Part shown: positions 53,621-61,764 of the stretch, one piece after another
Layout of the letters: every line of letters starts with the position of its first letter
Position numbering within the stretch: position 1 is the stretch's first letter
NCBI GenBank assembly: GCA_963695155.1
Contig: CAVOGD010000006.1
Coordinates: 620,001-684,000, forward strand
DNA from: SG8-30 sp963695155
GTDB lineage: Bacteria > Pseudomonadota > Gammaproteobacteria > Steroidobacterales > Steroidobacteraceae
DNA length: 64,000 bases
Direction of reading: 5' to 3'
Notes under the pieces: generated by a model
What the model saw: the letters and a program-made list of their open reading frames with translations, nothing else
Database searches by the model: none
Told to the model about the DNA's origin: nothing
Translations under genes and position numbers: made by a program

Positions 53621-54397
53621 TCAGCCAGCCCGGCGCCGCCCCGGGATGAAAGCGTTGGTCCTGCGGATGTAGTCGGCGTACGCCGGCCGACGCTCGCCGA
53701 TGTCCGTTTCCAGCAGGCTGACACCCGAGACCTTCAACAGCAGGACGGTCATCACGGCCGGGCCGGCGATGCTCCACCAGCCGCCGGCCGCCAGGGCGAG
53801 CAGCCAGAACCCCCACCACACGCAGCACTCGCCGAAGTAGTTGGGGTGCCGGGAGTTGCGCCACAGGCCGGTGTCCAGCACGCGGCCACGATTGCCGGCG
53901 TCGGCCTTGAAGCGCGCGAGTTGCCAGTCGGCCAGCGTTTCATAGGCGATGCCGCCGATCACCACCGCCGCGCCGGCGAGGTCCAGCCATCCCAGCCCGC
54001 CGGCGCCCCCGAATGCCGCGAGTAACGGCAGCGAAACGATCCACGCCAGCAGCCCCTGCAGCAGGAACACGATCCACAGGCTCTTGATCCAGAAGTGCGG
54101 CTGGTTGTTGGCGCGGATCCTCTGGTAGCGACGATCCTCGCCCTCCCCCCAGTTGCGCGCGGTGATGTACGCGCTGAGCCGGACCGCCCAGGCCGTCACC
54201 AGGACCAGGACCAGCCAGCCGCGCTGCGTGATCGCGGCCGATTGCCACGCGTAGACGCCCGCAGCGGCCCAGATCAGCAGCGACCACACGCTGTCCACGA
54301 TGCTGACGTCCCGCTTCGCCAGGCTCACCAGCCAGCTCGCCGCCGCGATCCCGCCGATGACCGGCAGCGCCAGCAGCCACGTGTTCAGGTCAAACAT
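53621..54397 (-). CDS. DUF1295 (steroid 5-alpha-reductase-like) membrane protein
   Basis: The 258-residue protein has about seven membrane helices and the DUF1295 end: ADWQLARFKADAGNRGRVLDTGLWRNSRHPNYFGE, quoted in parts, with RHPNYFGE as the hallmark, and KVSGVSLLETDIGERRPAYADYI. Family members resemble 3-oxo-5-alpha-steroid 4-dehydrogenases and isoprenylcysteine methyltransferases. It is the last gene of the nine-gene lipid operon, 21 bases after the CFA synthase stop. It may act on unusual fatty acids in the inner membrane, but no activity is shown. Confidence 0.85.
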   Translation of the reverse strand: MFDLNTWLLALPVIGGIAAASWLVSLAKRDVSIVDSVWSLLIWAAAGVYAWQSAAITQRGWLVLVLVTAWAVRLSAYITARNWGEGEDRRYQRIRANNQPHFWIKSLWIVFLLQGLLAWIVSLPLLAAFGGAGGLGWLDLAGAAVVIGGIAYETLADWQLARFKADAGNRGRVLDTGLWRNSRHPNYFGECCVWWGFWLLALAAGGWWSIAGPAVMTVLLLKVSGVSLLETDIGERRPAYADYIRRTNAFIPGRRRAG

Positions 54398-54418
54398 GTT
54401 CCATGCCCCCGTCCCGGT

Positions 54419-55699
54419 TCATGCCAGCGCCTGCCGGCTCTGTGGCCTCACCAGCAGCATCTGCACGTCGCTGATCGTACGCTCCAGGAAGCCGCCCTCG
54501 CAGTAGCACAGGTAGAACTCCCACATGCGCAGGAACGTATCGTCGTAGCCCAGCGCCCGCACCCGCTCCAGGTTGGCGAACAGGTTCTCCCGCCACTTCC
54601 GCAGCGTCGTCGCATAGTGCGCGCCGATGTCCTGCAGCTGCACGATGCGCATGTCCGTGGCCCGCGCAATCGACCCGCTCAGCGCGCTCACGGACGGTAT
54701 GCAGCCGCCCGGGAAGATGTAGCGCTGGATGAAGTCGACGGATTTCCTCGCCCGATCGTAGCGGTGGTCCGCGATCGTGATGGCCTGCAGCAGCATGGCG
54801 CCATCGGGCTTCAGCAGCCGGTTGCAGCGCTCGAAGAACACGTCGTAGTACTCGTGCCCGACGGCCTCGATCATCTCGATGCTGACCAGCTTGTCGTAGC
54901 GCCCCTCGAGGTCCCGATAGTCGGCGCACAGGACCTCGATGCGGTCTTCGAGGCCGGCCGCCGCGACCCGTGCGCGCGCCAGTTCGTACTGCTTCCTGGA
55001 GATGGTCGTGGTCGTCACGCGGCAGCCGTGGCGGGACGCAGCGTAGAGCGCGAAGCCGCCCCAGCCCGTGCCGATCTCCAGCACGTGGTCGGCCGGTCCC
55101 AGCGCGAGCTTCGCGGCAATCGCCTCCAGGCGCGCCACCTGCGCTTCCCCCAGCGTCATGTCCGGGCGCGTGAAGATCGCCGAGGAGTACATCAGGGTCT
55201 CGTCCAGCATCAGGCTGAAGAATTCGTTGCCGAGGTCGTAGTGCGCCGCGATGTTGCGGCGCGAACCGCTGCGCGTGTTGCGGCGCCAGGCGTGCAGGGC
55301 CCTGCGCAGCGGGGCGGCCAGCCTGGCGACGCCGCCTTCCATGCCGTCCAGCAGGTCCATGTTGCGGGCAAACAGCCGCACCAGGCCCGTCAGGTCGGGC
55401 GTGCTCCACGCCCCCCGCATGTACGCCTCGCCCGCGCCGATGGAGCCGCCCAGCAGCAGGTCGCCCCAGAAGCGCGGATCCCGCACCACGATCTCGGCGC
55501 GCTGCGGCAGCGCGGCGCTGCACGAGCCGAAGCGGTGCCGCTCGTCGCCGTCGACCAGCAGCAGTTCCCCGTCGCCGACGGCCGCCAGGCGTTGCAGCAC
55601 GACCCGCCTGGCGAGCGCGTCGAGGACGCCGGGCCGCGGCGGTTGCATGGCTTGCGCAGCGGGCGCCGGTTCAGTGTGTGCGTGCCGGAGGTGCATCAT
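54419..55699 (-). CDS. cfa: Cyclopropane-fatty-acyl-phospholipid synthase
   Basis: The 426-residue protein has the full CFA architecture: an N-terminal lipid-binding region and a SAM domain with HYDLGNEFFSLMLDETLMYSSA, VLEIGTGWGGFALYAA (about 207-220), VLCADYRDLEGRYDKLVSIEMIEAVGHE (quoted in part), FIQRYIFPGGCIPS and MWEFYLCYCEGGF. It adds a methylene or methyl group to unsaturated acyl chains of phospholipids. The start is the ATG pair at 55699-55694, overlapping the end of the DUF1365 gene; an ATG at 55648 is possible. DUF1365 and an FAD oxidoreductase directly upstream form the usual triad. Confidence 0.92.
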   Translation of the reverse strand: MMHLRHAHTEPAPAAQAMQPPRPGVLDALARRVVLQRLAAVGDGELLLVDGDERHRFGSCSAALPQRAEIVVRDPRFWGDLLLGGSIGAGEAYMRGAWSTPDLTGLVRLFARNMDLLDGMEGGVARLAAPLRRALHAWRRNTRSGSRRNIAAHYDLGNEFFSLMLDETLMYSSAIFTRPDMTLGEAQVARLEAIAAKLALGPADHVLEIGTGWGGFALYAASRHGCRVTTTTISRKQYELARARVAAAGLEDRIEVLCADYRDLEGRYDKLVSIEMIEAVGHEYYDVFFERCNRLLKPDGAMLLQAITIADHRYDRARKSVDFIQRYIFPGGCIPSVSALSGSIARATDMRIVQLQDIGAHYATTLRKWRENLFANLERVRALGYDDTFLRMWEFYLCYCEGGFLERTISDVQMLLVRPQSRQALA

Positions 55700-56453
55700 T
55701 GGATGTCCGTGCGGGATGAGGGTGGAAGGGAACGCGCTTGAGCCACAGCCTGAATGCCTGCCAGTAGATGCCGGCCGCGACCGTCGCCGTCATGCACGGG
55801 AAGGCCAGCAGCGCCCGCGCCAGCGAGCCGCCGTCGAGGGCGCGGCGTTCCAGGTCCAGCGTGGCGTCGAACGTCTTGCTGCCGCCCTCGAAGTTCTGCA
55901 TGTGGACCGTGAGCCGCTCGCCCGGCTCGCGGAACCGCCAGTCGTAGCCGACCGTCATCGGCATGAACGGCGAGACGTGGAAGCGCTTGGCGAGACGGTA
56001 CCGCAGCGGGCCCCCCGTTGCCTCGGGCGCACGCCCGGAGAGCACGTAGGCATGTCGCTCGTTCCAGGGCGTGTTGGTCACTTCAGCCACGATCGTCTCG
56101 ACCTGGCTGCCGGACGCGTCGTAACAGTAATAGAACGTCACCGGGTTGAGCGCCAGTCCGAAGTAGCGCAGGTGGGTCAGCATCCGGATCGGCCCGGCGG
56201 GACGCACACCGGTCTCGGCCGCCACGCGCGCACGCACGGCCTCGTCGATGGACTCGCAGGCGTCACCCAGGTAGTCGGCGCGCCGCAGCCACGCAACCGC
56301 CATGCGCCGGGTGGACCACAGCCAGCGGCCGCGGAACACGGTGTCCAGCTCGGCCAGGTCCAGGTACACCATGAACAGCCGGTAGCTGAACTCGTGCCGG
56401 CGCGGCGCGAACCGCCGGTGGCTAAGCCGACCGATGTAGAGGGCGCTGTTCAA
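55671..56453 (-). CDS. DUF1365 family protein
   Basis: The 260-residue protein has the DUF1365 pattern: YIGRLSHRRFAPRRHEFSYRLFMVYLDL (quoted in parts; key RFAPRRHEF), LRYFGLALNPVTFYYCYD, VEVTNTPWNERHAYVL and KRFHVSPFMPM. It starts at TTG with GGGAG seven bases upstream, inside the end of the FAD oxidoreductase gene. The family always lies beside the FAD oxidoreductase and CFA synthase. Its chemistry is not settled; a role in handling the modified acyl chain is likely. Confidence 0.88.
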   Translation of the reverse strand: MNSALYIGRLSHRRFAPRRHEFSYRLFMVYLDLAELDTVFRGRWLWSTRRMAVAWLRRADYLGDACESIDEAVRARVAAETGVRPAGPIRMLTHLRYFGLALNPVTFYYCYDASGSQVETIVAEVTNTPWNERHAYVLSGRAPEATGGPLRYRLAKRFHVSPFMPMTVGYDWRFREPGERLTVHMQNFEGGSKTFDATLDLERRALDGGSLARALLAFPCMTATVAAGIYWQAFRLWLKRVPFHPHPARTSNDAPPARTH

Positions 56454-57696
56454 GCTCGCGCTCCCGGAAGTGTTCCAGCGCGTTCAGCGCGCTGACGACG
56501 CCATCCTCGTGAAAGCCGTGGCGCCAGTAGGCGCCGCAGAAGTAGGCGCGGTCGTGTCCGTCGATCTCCGCGTGGCGCGCCTGGGCCGCGACGGCCTGCC
56601 TCGAGAACACCGGGTGCTCGTAACTGGTGCGCAGCAGGATCGACGACGGGTCGATGGCCTCCGTCTCGTTGAGGGTCACCAGCAACGGCGTGCGGGTCCC
56701 GAGTCGCTGCAGCCGGTTCATGTCGTAGGTCACCGCCACCCGCTCGCTGCCCTGGTCGCGTACATGGTAGTTCCAGGCCGCCCACGCCAGCCGCCGCCGC
56801 GGCAGTACGCTGGTATCGGTGTGCAGCACGACGTCGTTGCGCTGGTAGCGCATGGCGCCCAGCACCTCCCTCTCCGCGCCGGTGGCATCCGCCAGCAGCC
56901 GCAGGGCCTGGTCGCCGTGGCAGGCCAGGAACACCCGGTCGTAGCGCTCGGCGTCGGCGCCGCGCGGCTTGACCAGGACCCCTCCCGGCAGCCGGCGCAC
57001 GCTCTCGACGGGCGCGTCGAGCCGGATGCGGTTCCTGAAGGGAGCCGTGAGCTTCTCCACGTAACGCGCCGAGCCGCCCCGGATCGTGCGCCACTGCGGC
57101 CGGTCGTTCACCGTGAGCAGGCCGTGGTTCTGGAAGAACCTCACGAAGAACCGCGCCGGGAATTCGCGCAGCGTGCGCGTGCCGGCGGACCAGATCGCGG
57201 CCCCCATCGGCAGGATGTAGTGGTTGACGAAGGCCTGCGAGTAGCGATTCGCGCGCAGGTACTCATCCAGGCTGACGTCCGGCGCGGTGTCCTCGAGCAG
57301 CGCTGGCGCCTCCCGGTTGAACCGCAGGATGTCGCGGATCATGCGCCAGAAGGACGGCCGCAGCGCGTTGCTGCGCTGGGCGAACAGGCTGTTCAGCGTC
57401 GTGCCGCCGTACTCGAGGCCGCTGCCCCGGCACTGCACGGAAAAGCTCATCTCGCTGGCCTGCGATGCCACGCCGAGCTCCCGCAGCAGCGCCGTGAAGT
57501 TCGGGTAGTTGCGCTCGTTGAAGACGATGAAGCCGGTATCCACCGTCACCGGCCGGCCTTCGTGCTCGACCGTATGGGTGTGCGTATGCCCGCCGACGTG
57601 GCTGGCCGCCTCGAACACCGTGACGTCGTGCGCGGCGCCGAGCCGCCGCGCCGCCACGTTGCCGGCGATGCCGGAACCGATGACGGCGATCTTCAT
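56422..57696 (-). CDS. FAD-dependent amine-oxidase-family oxidoreductase (desaturase-like)
   Basis: The 424-residue protein has the FAD fold MKIAVIGSGIAGNVAARRLG, VFEAASHVGGHTHTHTVE, TVDTGFIVFNERNYPN and the C-terminal FAD motif GAYWRHGFHEDGVVSAL. In the related Rhodobacter cluster a flavoprotein of this position introduces the second double bond on the way to furan fatty acids, so a fatty-acid desaturase role is likely here. The ATG overlaps the lipocalin stop by four bases (ATGA). Confidence 0.86.
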   Translation of the reverse strand: MKIAVIGSGIAGNVAARRLGAAHDVTVFEAASHVGGHTHTHTVEHEGRPVTVDTGFIVFNERNYPNFTALLRELGVASQASEMSFSVQCRGSGLEYGGTTLNSLFAQRSNALRPSFWRMIRDILRFNREAPALLEDTAPDVSLDEYLRANRYSQAFVNHYILPMGAAIWSAGTRTLREFPARFFVRFFQNHGLLTVNDRPQWRTIRGGSARYVEKLTAPFRNRIRLDAPVESVRRLPGGVLVKPRGADAERYDRVFLACHGDQALRLLADATGAEREVLGAMRYQRNDVVLHTDTSVLPRRRLAWAAWNYHVRDQGSERVAVTYDMNRLQRLGTRTPLLVTLNETEAIDPSSILLRTSYEHPVFSRQAVAAQARHAEIDGHDRAYFCGAYWRHGFHEDGVVSALNALEHFRERELEQRPLHRSA

Positions 57697-58244
57697 CGCG
57701 CGCCCGTCTCCGCCGGCCGCGCCTCGAGGCCTTGCTGCGGCACCTTGCGGACCTTGCTCATGTCGTAGCCCTCCCGCTCGACCATCCCCAGCAGGGACTG
57801 GTAATCGGCCGCGGGAATGACCGGCGTGCGCGCCATGATCCACACGTAATCGCGCGCCTGCCGGCCTATGATCGTCTGCGTGTAGTCCGCATTCACGTGC
57901 ACGATCCGGTAGTCGGCCTTGATGGGCCAGATGAAGCGCATGCCCCACACGGCGTTCGACTTGCGGTCCGTCACGAACCCGCGCGGGTTGTAGCGCTTGA
58001 ACGGGCCGTCGAACGAGCCGCTGTTGAACGTGAACACCGTGTCGATCGTGCCGTCGTCCTCGAGGCCGTACGACTCGACCGCATTGTGTGCGTCGCGCTC
58101 GATGAACGTGGGGATGTTGGCGATGACGTACCAGTCGCCCATGAACCGCTGCAGGTCCACGTACGAGGCGGTCGTGATGGGTGGCCGCGCCGTCTGGCAC
58201 GCGCCCGTCAGCATGGCCGCGAAGGCCACCAGGGAGATGCGCAT
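57693..58244 (-). CDS. blc: Outer-membrane lipocalin (Blc-type lipoprotein)
   Basis: The 183-residue lipoprotein has the signal MRISLVAFAAMLTGAC (lipobox LTGAC) and the lipocalin GxW motif in FMGDWYVIANIPTFIERDAHNAVE, then YNPRGFVTDRKSNAVWGMRFIWP and DYRIVHVNADYTQTIIGR. The ATG at 58244 has AGGA five bases upstream; an ATG six codons earlier has none. Lipocalins carry lipids such as lysophospholipids, which suits its place between lipid genes. It sits in the outer membrane facing the periplasm. Confidence 0.9.
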   Translation of the reverse strand: MRISLVAFAAMLTGACQTARPPITTASYVDLQRFMGDWYVIANIPTFIERDAHNAVESYGLEDDGTIDTVFTFNSGSFDGPFKRYNPRGFVTDRKSNAVWGMRFIWPIKADYRIVHVNADYTQTIIGRQARDYVWIMARTPVIPAADYQSLLGMVEREGYDMSKVRKVPQQGLEARPAETGAR

Positions 58245-58264
58245 GATGTTCCTGATATCCATGG

Positions 58265-58945
58265 TCAGAGCAACCGGTAACTGAGCTGGCGACCGCCGTC
58301 GGTCACGGAGTCCAGGCCCAGCCAGCGCTGGTCCTCCCCGTACCACAGGTCGATCTGCAATGCGGCGCCCTCGCCGCGGCCGGTCAGCCGGTAGCGCTGC
58401 GCCATGACGCCCGAGCCGGGCGTGATCGGCTCCCTGCCCATGGCCGCGACGCGCACCGGCACGTATTCACCGGTCTGCGGATTCAGCAGCTGCCTTGCTT
58501 CCAGGATACTCGGGTTCCAGTACGCGAAGGTCTGCACGCAGGCGGGCAGCGTCAGTTCGTCGCCGGCCGCGGCCACGACGAACGACGCCTCGTCCCTGGC
58601 GCCGCGCACCAGCAGGCGGTCGCCGTTGTCATCGGTGCGCGCCTCGATGCGCTCCAGGCAGTCGTCGCGCCAGAGTTCCGTCGCATCGTGCACGTAGCGG
58701 TACGCATCGAAGAACAGCACGCGCACGTTCAGGCGCGCCTCGCTCACCAGCTCGAGCTGCCCGCCGCGCTCGCGCAGCCGGAAATGGTGGTAACCGATGG
58801 CGCGTCCGTCGAGCGTGACGCCGAAGCGCCACTCCCGTGCCGCCTCCGCGCCGTTCGCCGCGGCGGGCGGCGCCATGACGACGAGCAGGAATGCCGCCAG
58901 CGCCACTGCGAGCGCAGGACCCAGGGTCAGTCGACGTCGCATCAT
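58265..58945 (-). CDS. Exported DUF6134-like protein
   Basis: The 226-residue protein has a signal peptide (LALAFLLVVMAPPAAANG-type, about 30 residues) and a beta domain with WRFGVTLDGRAIGYHHFRL, VLFFDAYRYVHDATELWRDDCLERIEART (quoted in part) and a C-terminal WYGEDQRWLGLDSV. GGAGGG precedes the ATG, and the start overlaps the DUF2878 stop. The family commonly sits in this lipid cluster. Its role is unknown; periplasmic location is expected. Confidence 0.75.
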   Translation of the reverse strand: MMRRRLTLGPALAVALAAFLLVVMAPPAAANGAEAAREWRFGVTLDGRAIGYHHFRLRERGGQLELVSEARLNVRVLFFDAYRYVHDATELWRDDCLERIEARTDDNGDRLLVRGARDEASFVVAAAGDELTLPACVQTFAYWNPSILEARQLLNPQTGEYVPVRVAAMGREPITPGSGVMAQRYRLTGRGEGAALQIDLWYGEDQRWLGLDSVTDGGRQLSYRLL

Positions 58946-59472
58946 GTGCCCTCCTTCAGTATGCGTACCGCACCGATGCGCCCGGCGACCATCGCCAGCA
59001 GCCACATCGCCAGCGCCCAGCCCACGCCGACCGCGACCAGGGCGATGTCGAGCGGCTGCAGTTGCAGCGCACCCAGGCGCATGCCCGCGTAGTAGGCCAG
59101 CGGCCCCCCCACGGCGCCAAACGCCGCCGCCAGCGCCGGACGGGTCGTGAGCCAGCGCAGGGAGACATTGAGGGTCGTCGCAAAACCGACCCACAGGGCC
59201 ACCATCCAGTGCGGCGCGAGCCCGTCGACCCACACGCCGGAGGCGAACGACACCAGCCCGTTGCTGGCCAGCGTGCTGTCGAGCGCGAAGCCGGTGGCCG
59301 CCGCCACGATCATGAGCCCCAGCTCGCGACGCGGGTGGTTGGTCAGCCGCAGGTGCAGTGCGGCCACCGCGAGCGCGCTGCCCGTCCCGAGCCACGGCAT
59401 GCCCTGGGTGGCGCCGAACACGCAGGCAAACCACACGAACTGGTAGGCGAGGAAGTTGACGAGCAGGTTCAT
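58942..59472 (-). CDS. DUF2878 membrane protein
   Basis: The 176-residue protein has about six short membrane helices (LVNFLAYQFVWFACVFGATQG, LGLMIVAAATGFALDSTL, APHWMVALWVGFATTLN, ALAAAFGAVGGPLAYYAG, LVAVGVGWALAMWLLAMVAG). It is typical of DUF2878, a family found in CFA/furan fatty acid clusters. It overlaps both neighbours by four bases (ATGA). No activity is known. Confidence 0.82.
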   Translation of the reverse strand: MNLLVNFLAYQFVWFACVFGATQGMPWLGTGSALAVAALHLRLTNHPRRELGLMIVAAATGFALDSTLASNGLVSFASGVWVDGLAPHWMVALWVGFATTLNVSLRWLTTRPALAAAFGAVGGPLAYYAGMRLGALQLQPLDIALVAVGVGWALAMWLLAMVAGRIGAVRILKEGT

Positions 59473-60542
59473 GCGGTCTTTGTCTCCGGTTGCGTCGGCA
59501 GGGGGCGCTCGAACAGGTAGTGGCCGACGAACCACTCCTGGCCGGCCCGGTAGGCAAACAGCTCCGCGCAGGCCATGAAGAAGATGCGCCAGCGGTGCAG
59601 CCAGGTGCCGGCGGCCGCATCGCCGTAGGTGCGGGCCAGCACGTCCAGCGCCCGGTCGCGCCTGGCGTCGAGATTGGCGAGCCAGGCGTTGGCCGTGCGT
59701 GCGTAATGCGTGCCGTCCCACACCCAGCGGCGCCTGATCCGCAGGTGATCCTGGAAGTGCAGCGGCAGGTCGGCGCTCGGCATCATCCCGCCGGAGAAGA
59801 AGTGGCGGCTCATCCAGTCGCCCGCGTCGCGGTCCACGAACTCGTACGGCACGGCGCGGTGCACGAAGATGTGCATGAAGAACTGCCCGCCGGGGGCCAG
59901 CCAGTCGTGCACGCTCCGAAACAGCCGCCGGTAGTTGCGCATGTGCTCGAACATCTCCACGGAAATCACGCGGTCGAACGGGCCTTCGGTGTCGAATTCG
60001 TTCATGTCGCAGGCGATCACCCGCAGGTTCGCCAGCCCCCGGCGCCGCGCCTGTTCCGCGACGTAGTCGCGCTGCGACGCGGAGTTCGTCACTGCTGCGA
60101 TGTTCGCGCGCGGGTATCGCTGCGCCATGAACAGGCTGAGGGACCCCCAGCCGCAGCCGAGTTCCAGGATCGCCTGGCCGTCCGCCAGTCCGGCGCGCTG
60201 GCAGGTCAGCTCCAGGGCGGCCGTCTCGGCATCGTCCAGCGACTCGATTCCCTCGCCCCAGTGGCAGGCGCTGTACTTGAGCTGCGCGCCGAGCACCAGC
60301 TCGAACAGCGCGGCGGGCACTTCGTAGTGCTGTTCATTGGCCTTGTGGGGCAGCGGCGCGATCGGCGCCCGGTCCATCTCCGCGATGAAGCGGGCGGTCT
60401 CGTCGCCGGCCCGTTCCAGGTCGTCCGCATGCACGGCCCCGAGGCGTGCCTTGAGCAGCCGGCGTATGCCGCTGCGGATCACTGCGTCCGGAACGAGGCC
60501 CTGCTCGGTCCAGCTGATTGCCTTGCGGGCTGCCTGATTCAT
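59469..60542 (-). CDS. CFA-superfamily methyltransferase resembling plant coclaurine N-methyltransferase
   Basis: The 357-residue SAM enzyme has HYEVPAALFELVLGAQLKYSACHW, ILELGCGWGSLSLFMAQRYP (about 125-144), MNEFDTEGPFDRVISVEMFEHMRNYRRL (quoted in part), FFSGGMMPSADLPLHFQDHL and WRIFFMACAELFAYRAGQEW. These match the plant CNMT family more closely than standard bacterial Cfa. It has no N-terminal lipid domain of the Cfa type. The ATG overlaps the regulator stop (ATGA) with AGGGA upstream. It probably methylates a lipid in the same pathway as the downstream Cfa; UfaM-like activity is one possibility. Confidence 0.85.
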   Translation of the reverse strand: MNQAARKAISWTEQGLVPDAVIRSGIRRLLKARLGAVHADDLERAGDETARFIAEMDRAPIAPLPHKANEQHYEVPAALFELVLGAQLKYSACHWGEGIESLDDAETAALELTCQRAGLADGQAILELGCGWGSLSLFMAQRYPRANIAAVTNSASQRDYVAEQARRRGLANLRVIACDMNEFDTEGPFDRVISVEMFEHMRNYRRLFRSVHDWLAPGGQFFMHIFVHRAVPYEFVDRDAGDWMSRHFFSGGMMPSADLPLHFQDHLRIRRRWVWDGTHYARTANAWLANLDARRDRALDVLARTYGDAAAGTWLHRWRIFFMACAELFAYRAGQEWFVGHYLFERPLPTQPETKTA

Positions 60543-61516
60543 GATTCCCTGACTCCCTGTATCGGCGGCGCGGGCGTTCGCGCCAGCCTCGGCGGCGCCT
60601 GAAGGGCGGACCGCAACCGCTGGGCGGCCGGGCCGATTTCCATGCCGAGCGGCGTGGCGCCCGCCGCAACGATGGCGTCGCGTTCGCGCACCGAGGCAAT
60701 CCCGCCGACGAACACCGGCACGGACGCCTTCCGCACCAGCGCCGGCAGTTCGACGCCGAGGATCGGGGCGGCCGGCGTGGTGGAGGCCGACAGCACGATC
60801 GCGGCGCACTCGCCGCGCCGCGCCGCCAGCGCAAGTTCGCCGAGCGGCGTGTCGGCACCCAGCGGCACCGGCGTGAGCCCGGCCTCGTGCGCGGCGAGTG
60901 CGAACAGCAAGAGCCCGATCTCGTGATGCTCGCCCGGCAGGCAGGCGGCAAGCACGCGCGGCCCCGTTCCGGCGCGCGCGCGGTGGTGCAGGCGGGCGCC
61001 CATCTTGTTGCGCAGGTAGGTGGTAAAGAAGTGCTCCTCCGCCACGCTGCCCTCGCTGTCTTCCCAGCGCCGGCCCAGTTCCGCCAGCAGCGGCAACAGC
61101 AGCCGGCCGGTCACCTCGTCGATGGGGTGCAGCGACAGCGCCTCGTCATACGCCGCTTCGACAGCCTGCTCGTCGAAGCGCGCGATGGCGCCGATCATGC
61201 GCTGGCGATAACCGTCCCACGCCGTCTCGCGCCCGGGCGGCTTTCCGTCCGGCCGCGCCGCGAGCGAGTGCCGCATCTGGCCGATCGGGATCCCGCGCGA
61301 CAGCAGGTCCAGGACGTCATGAATCACGGCGATCTCTTCCCGTCGGTAGCGGCGATGTCCGCTGGGCGTGCGCACCGGCTTGATGAGTCCGTAACGGCGC
61401 TCCCACGCCCGCAGCGTGATCGGGTTGACCCCCGTCAGGCTCGACACCGCACGGATCGGGAACAGTTCCCCCGTGTCGGAGGTCCTGGCTTGCTGCGGAC
61501 TGCTGCTGCGTGACAT
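60539..61516 (-). CDS. MerR-family regulator with B12-binding domain, CarH/LitR-type photoreceptor candidate
   Basis: The 325-residue protein has an N-terminal MerR DNA-binding domain (FPIRAVSSLTGVNPITLRAWERRYGL, quoted in part; winged helix PSGHRRYRREEI) and a C-terminal cobalamin-binding region. The helical cap carries W151-x9-E161-H162 (Wx9EH) and the B12 fold carries E196-x-H198-x-x-G201 (ExHxxG), both signatures of CarH, where adenosylcobalamin senses light and holds the DNA-binding tetramer in the dark. It heads the nine-gene lipid operon and lies next to a TATAAT promoter with a palindrome. A light-dependent repressor role is inferred, not shown. Confidence 0.85.
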   Translation of the reverse strand: MSRSSSPQQARTSDTGELFPIRAVSSLTGVNPITLRAWERRYGLIKPVRTPSGHRRYRREEIAVIHDVLDLLSRGIPIGQMRHSLAARPDGKPPGRETAWDGYRQRMIGAIARFDEQAVEAAYDEALSLHPIDEVTGRLLLPLLAELGRRWEDSEGSVAEEHFFTTYLRNKMGARLHHRARAGTGPRVLAACLPGEHHEIGLLLFALAAHEAGLTPVPLGADTPLGELALAARRGECAAIVLSASTTPAAPILGVELPALVRKASVPVFVGGIASVRERDAIVAAGATPLGMEIGPAAQRLRSALQAPPRLARTPAPPIQGVRES

Positions 61517-61558
61517 GGACGTTTATCCGTAGGCGTGAGCTTTGGAACGAGTCCAGAT

Positions 61559-61585
61559 ATTATACTGTTCCTATACAGCTGTAAA
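61559..61585 (-). promoter_or_regulatory. Probable promoter and operator of the regulator/lipid operon
   Basis: On the minus strand a perfect -10 TATAAT (61559-61564) lies 15 bases from TTTACA (61580-61585) as -35. A perfect palindrome TACAGCTGTA (61574-61583) covers the -35 and spacer. Flanking TATACTG, TATACAG and TATACAA words (to 61655) recall the TATACA-type sites reported for related regulators. The surrounding region (61550-61680) is strikingly AT-rich for this genome. The short 15-base spacer fits MerR-type or repressor control, but is not proven. Confidence 0.6.
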
Positions 61586-61764
61586 GAAAATAATAAAAAT
61601 ATTGATTTTTTTAGCTATTTTTGTGCATATTCTGGCGCAATCCAATACTTATACAATTACTTGCTGAATATCACCCCCGTGCCGGGCCATGGCACTCGAC
61701 GTGTATGATTTTCCGGGCGCCCAGGCGCCCCATTCCGGGTGTGTCCGGCACCGAGGAGAAGGTC

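Noticed and set aside
53601..54025. Extended C-terminus of the kinase-like gene
   Set aside because: It is antisense to the DUF1295 gene and low in complexity; the corrected frame ends at 53600.
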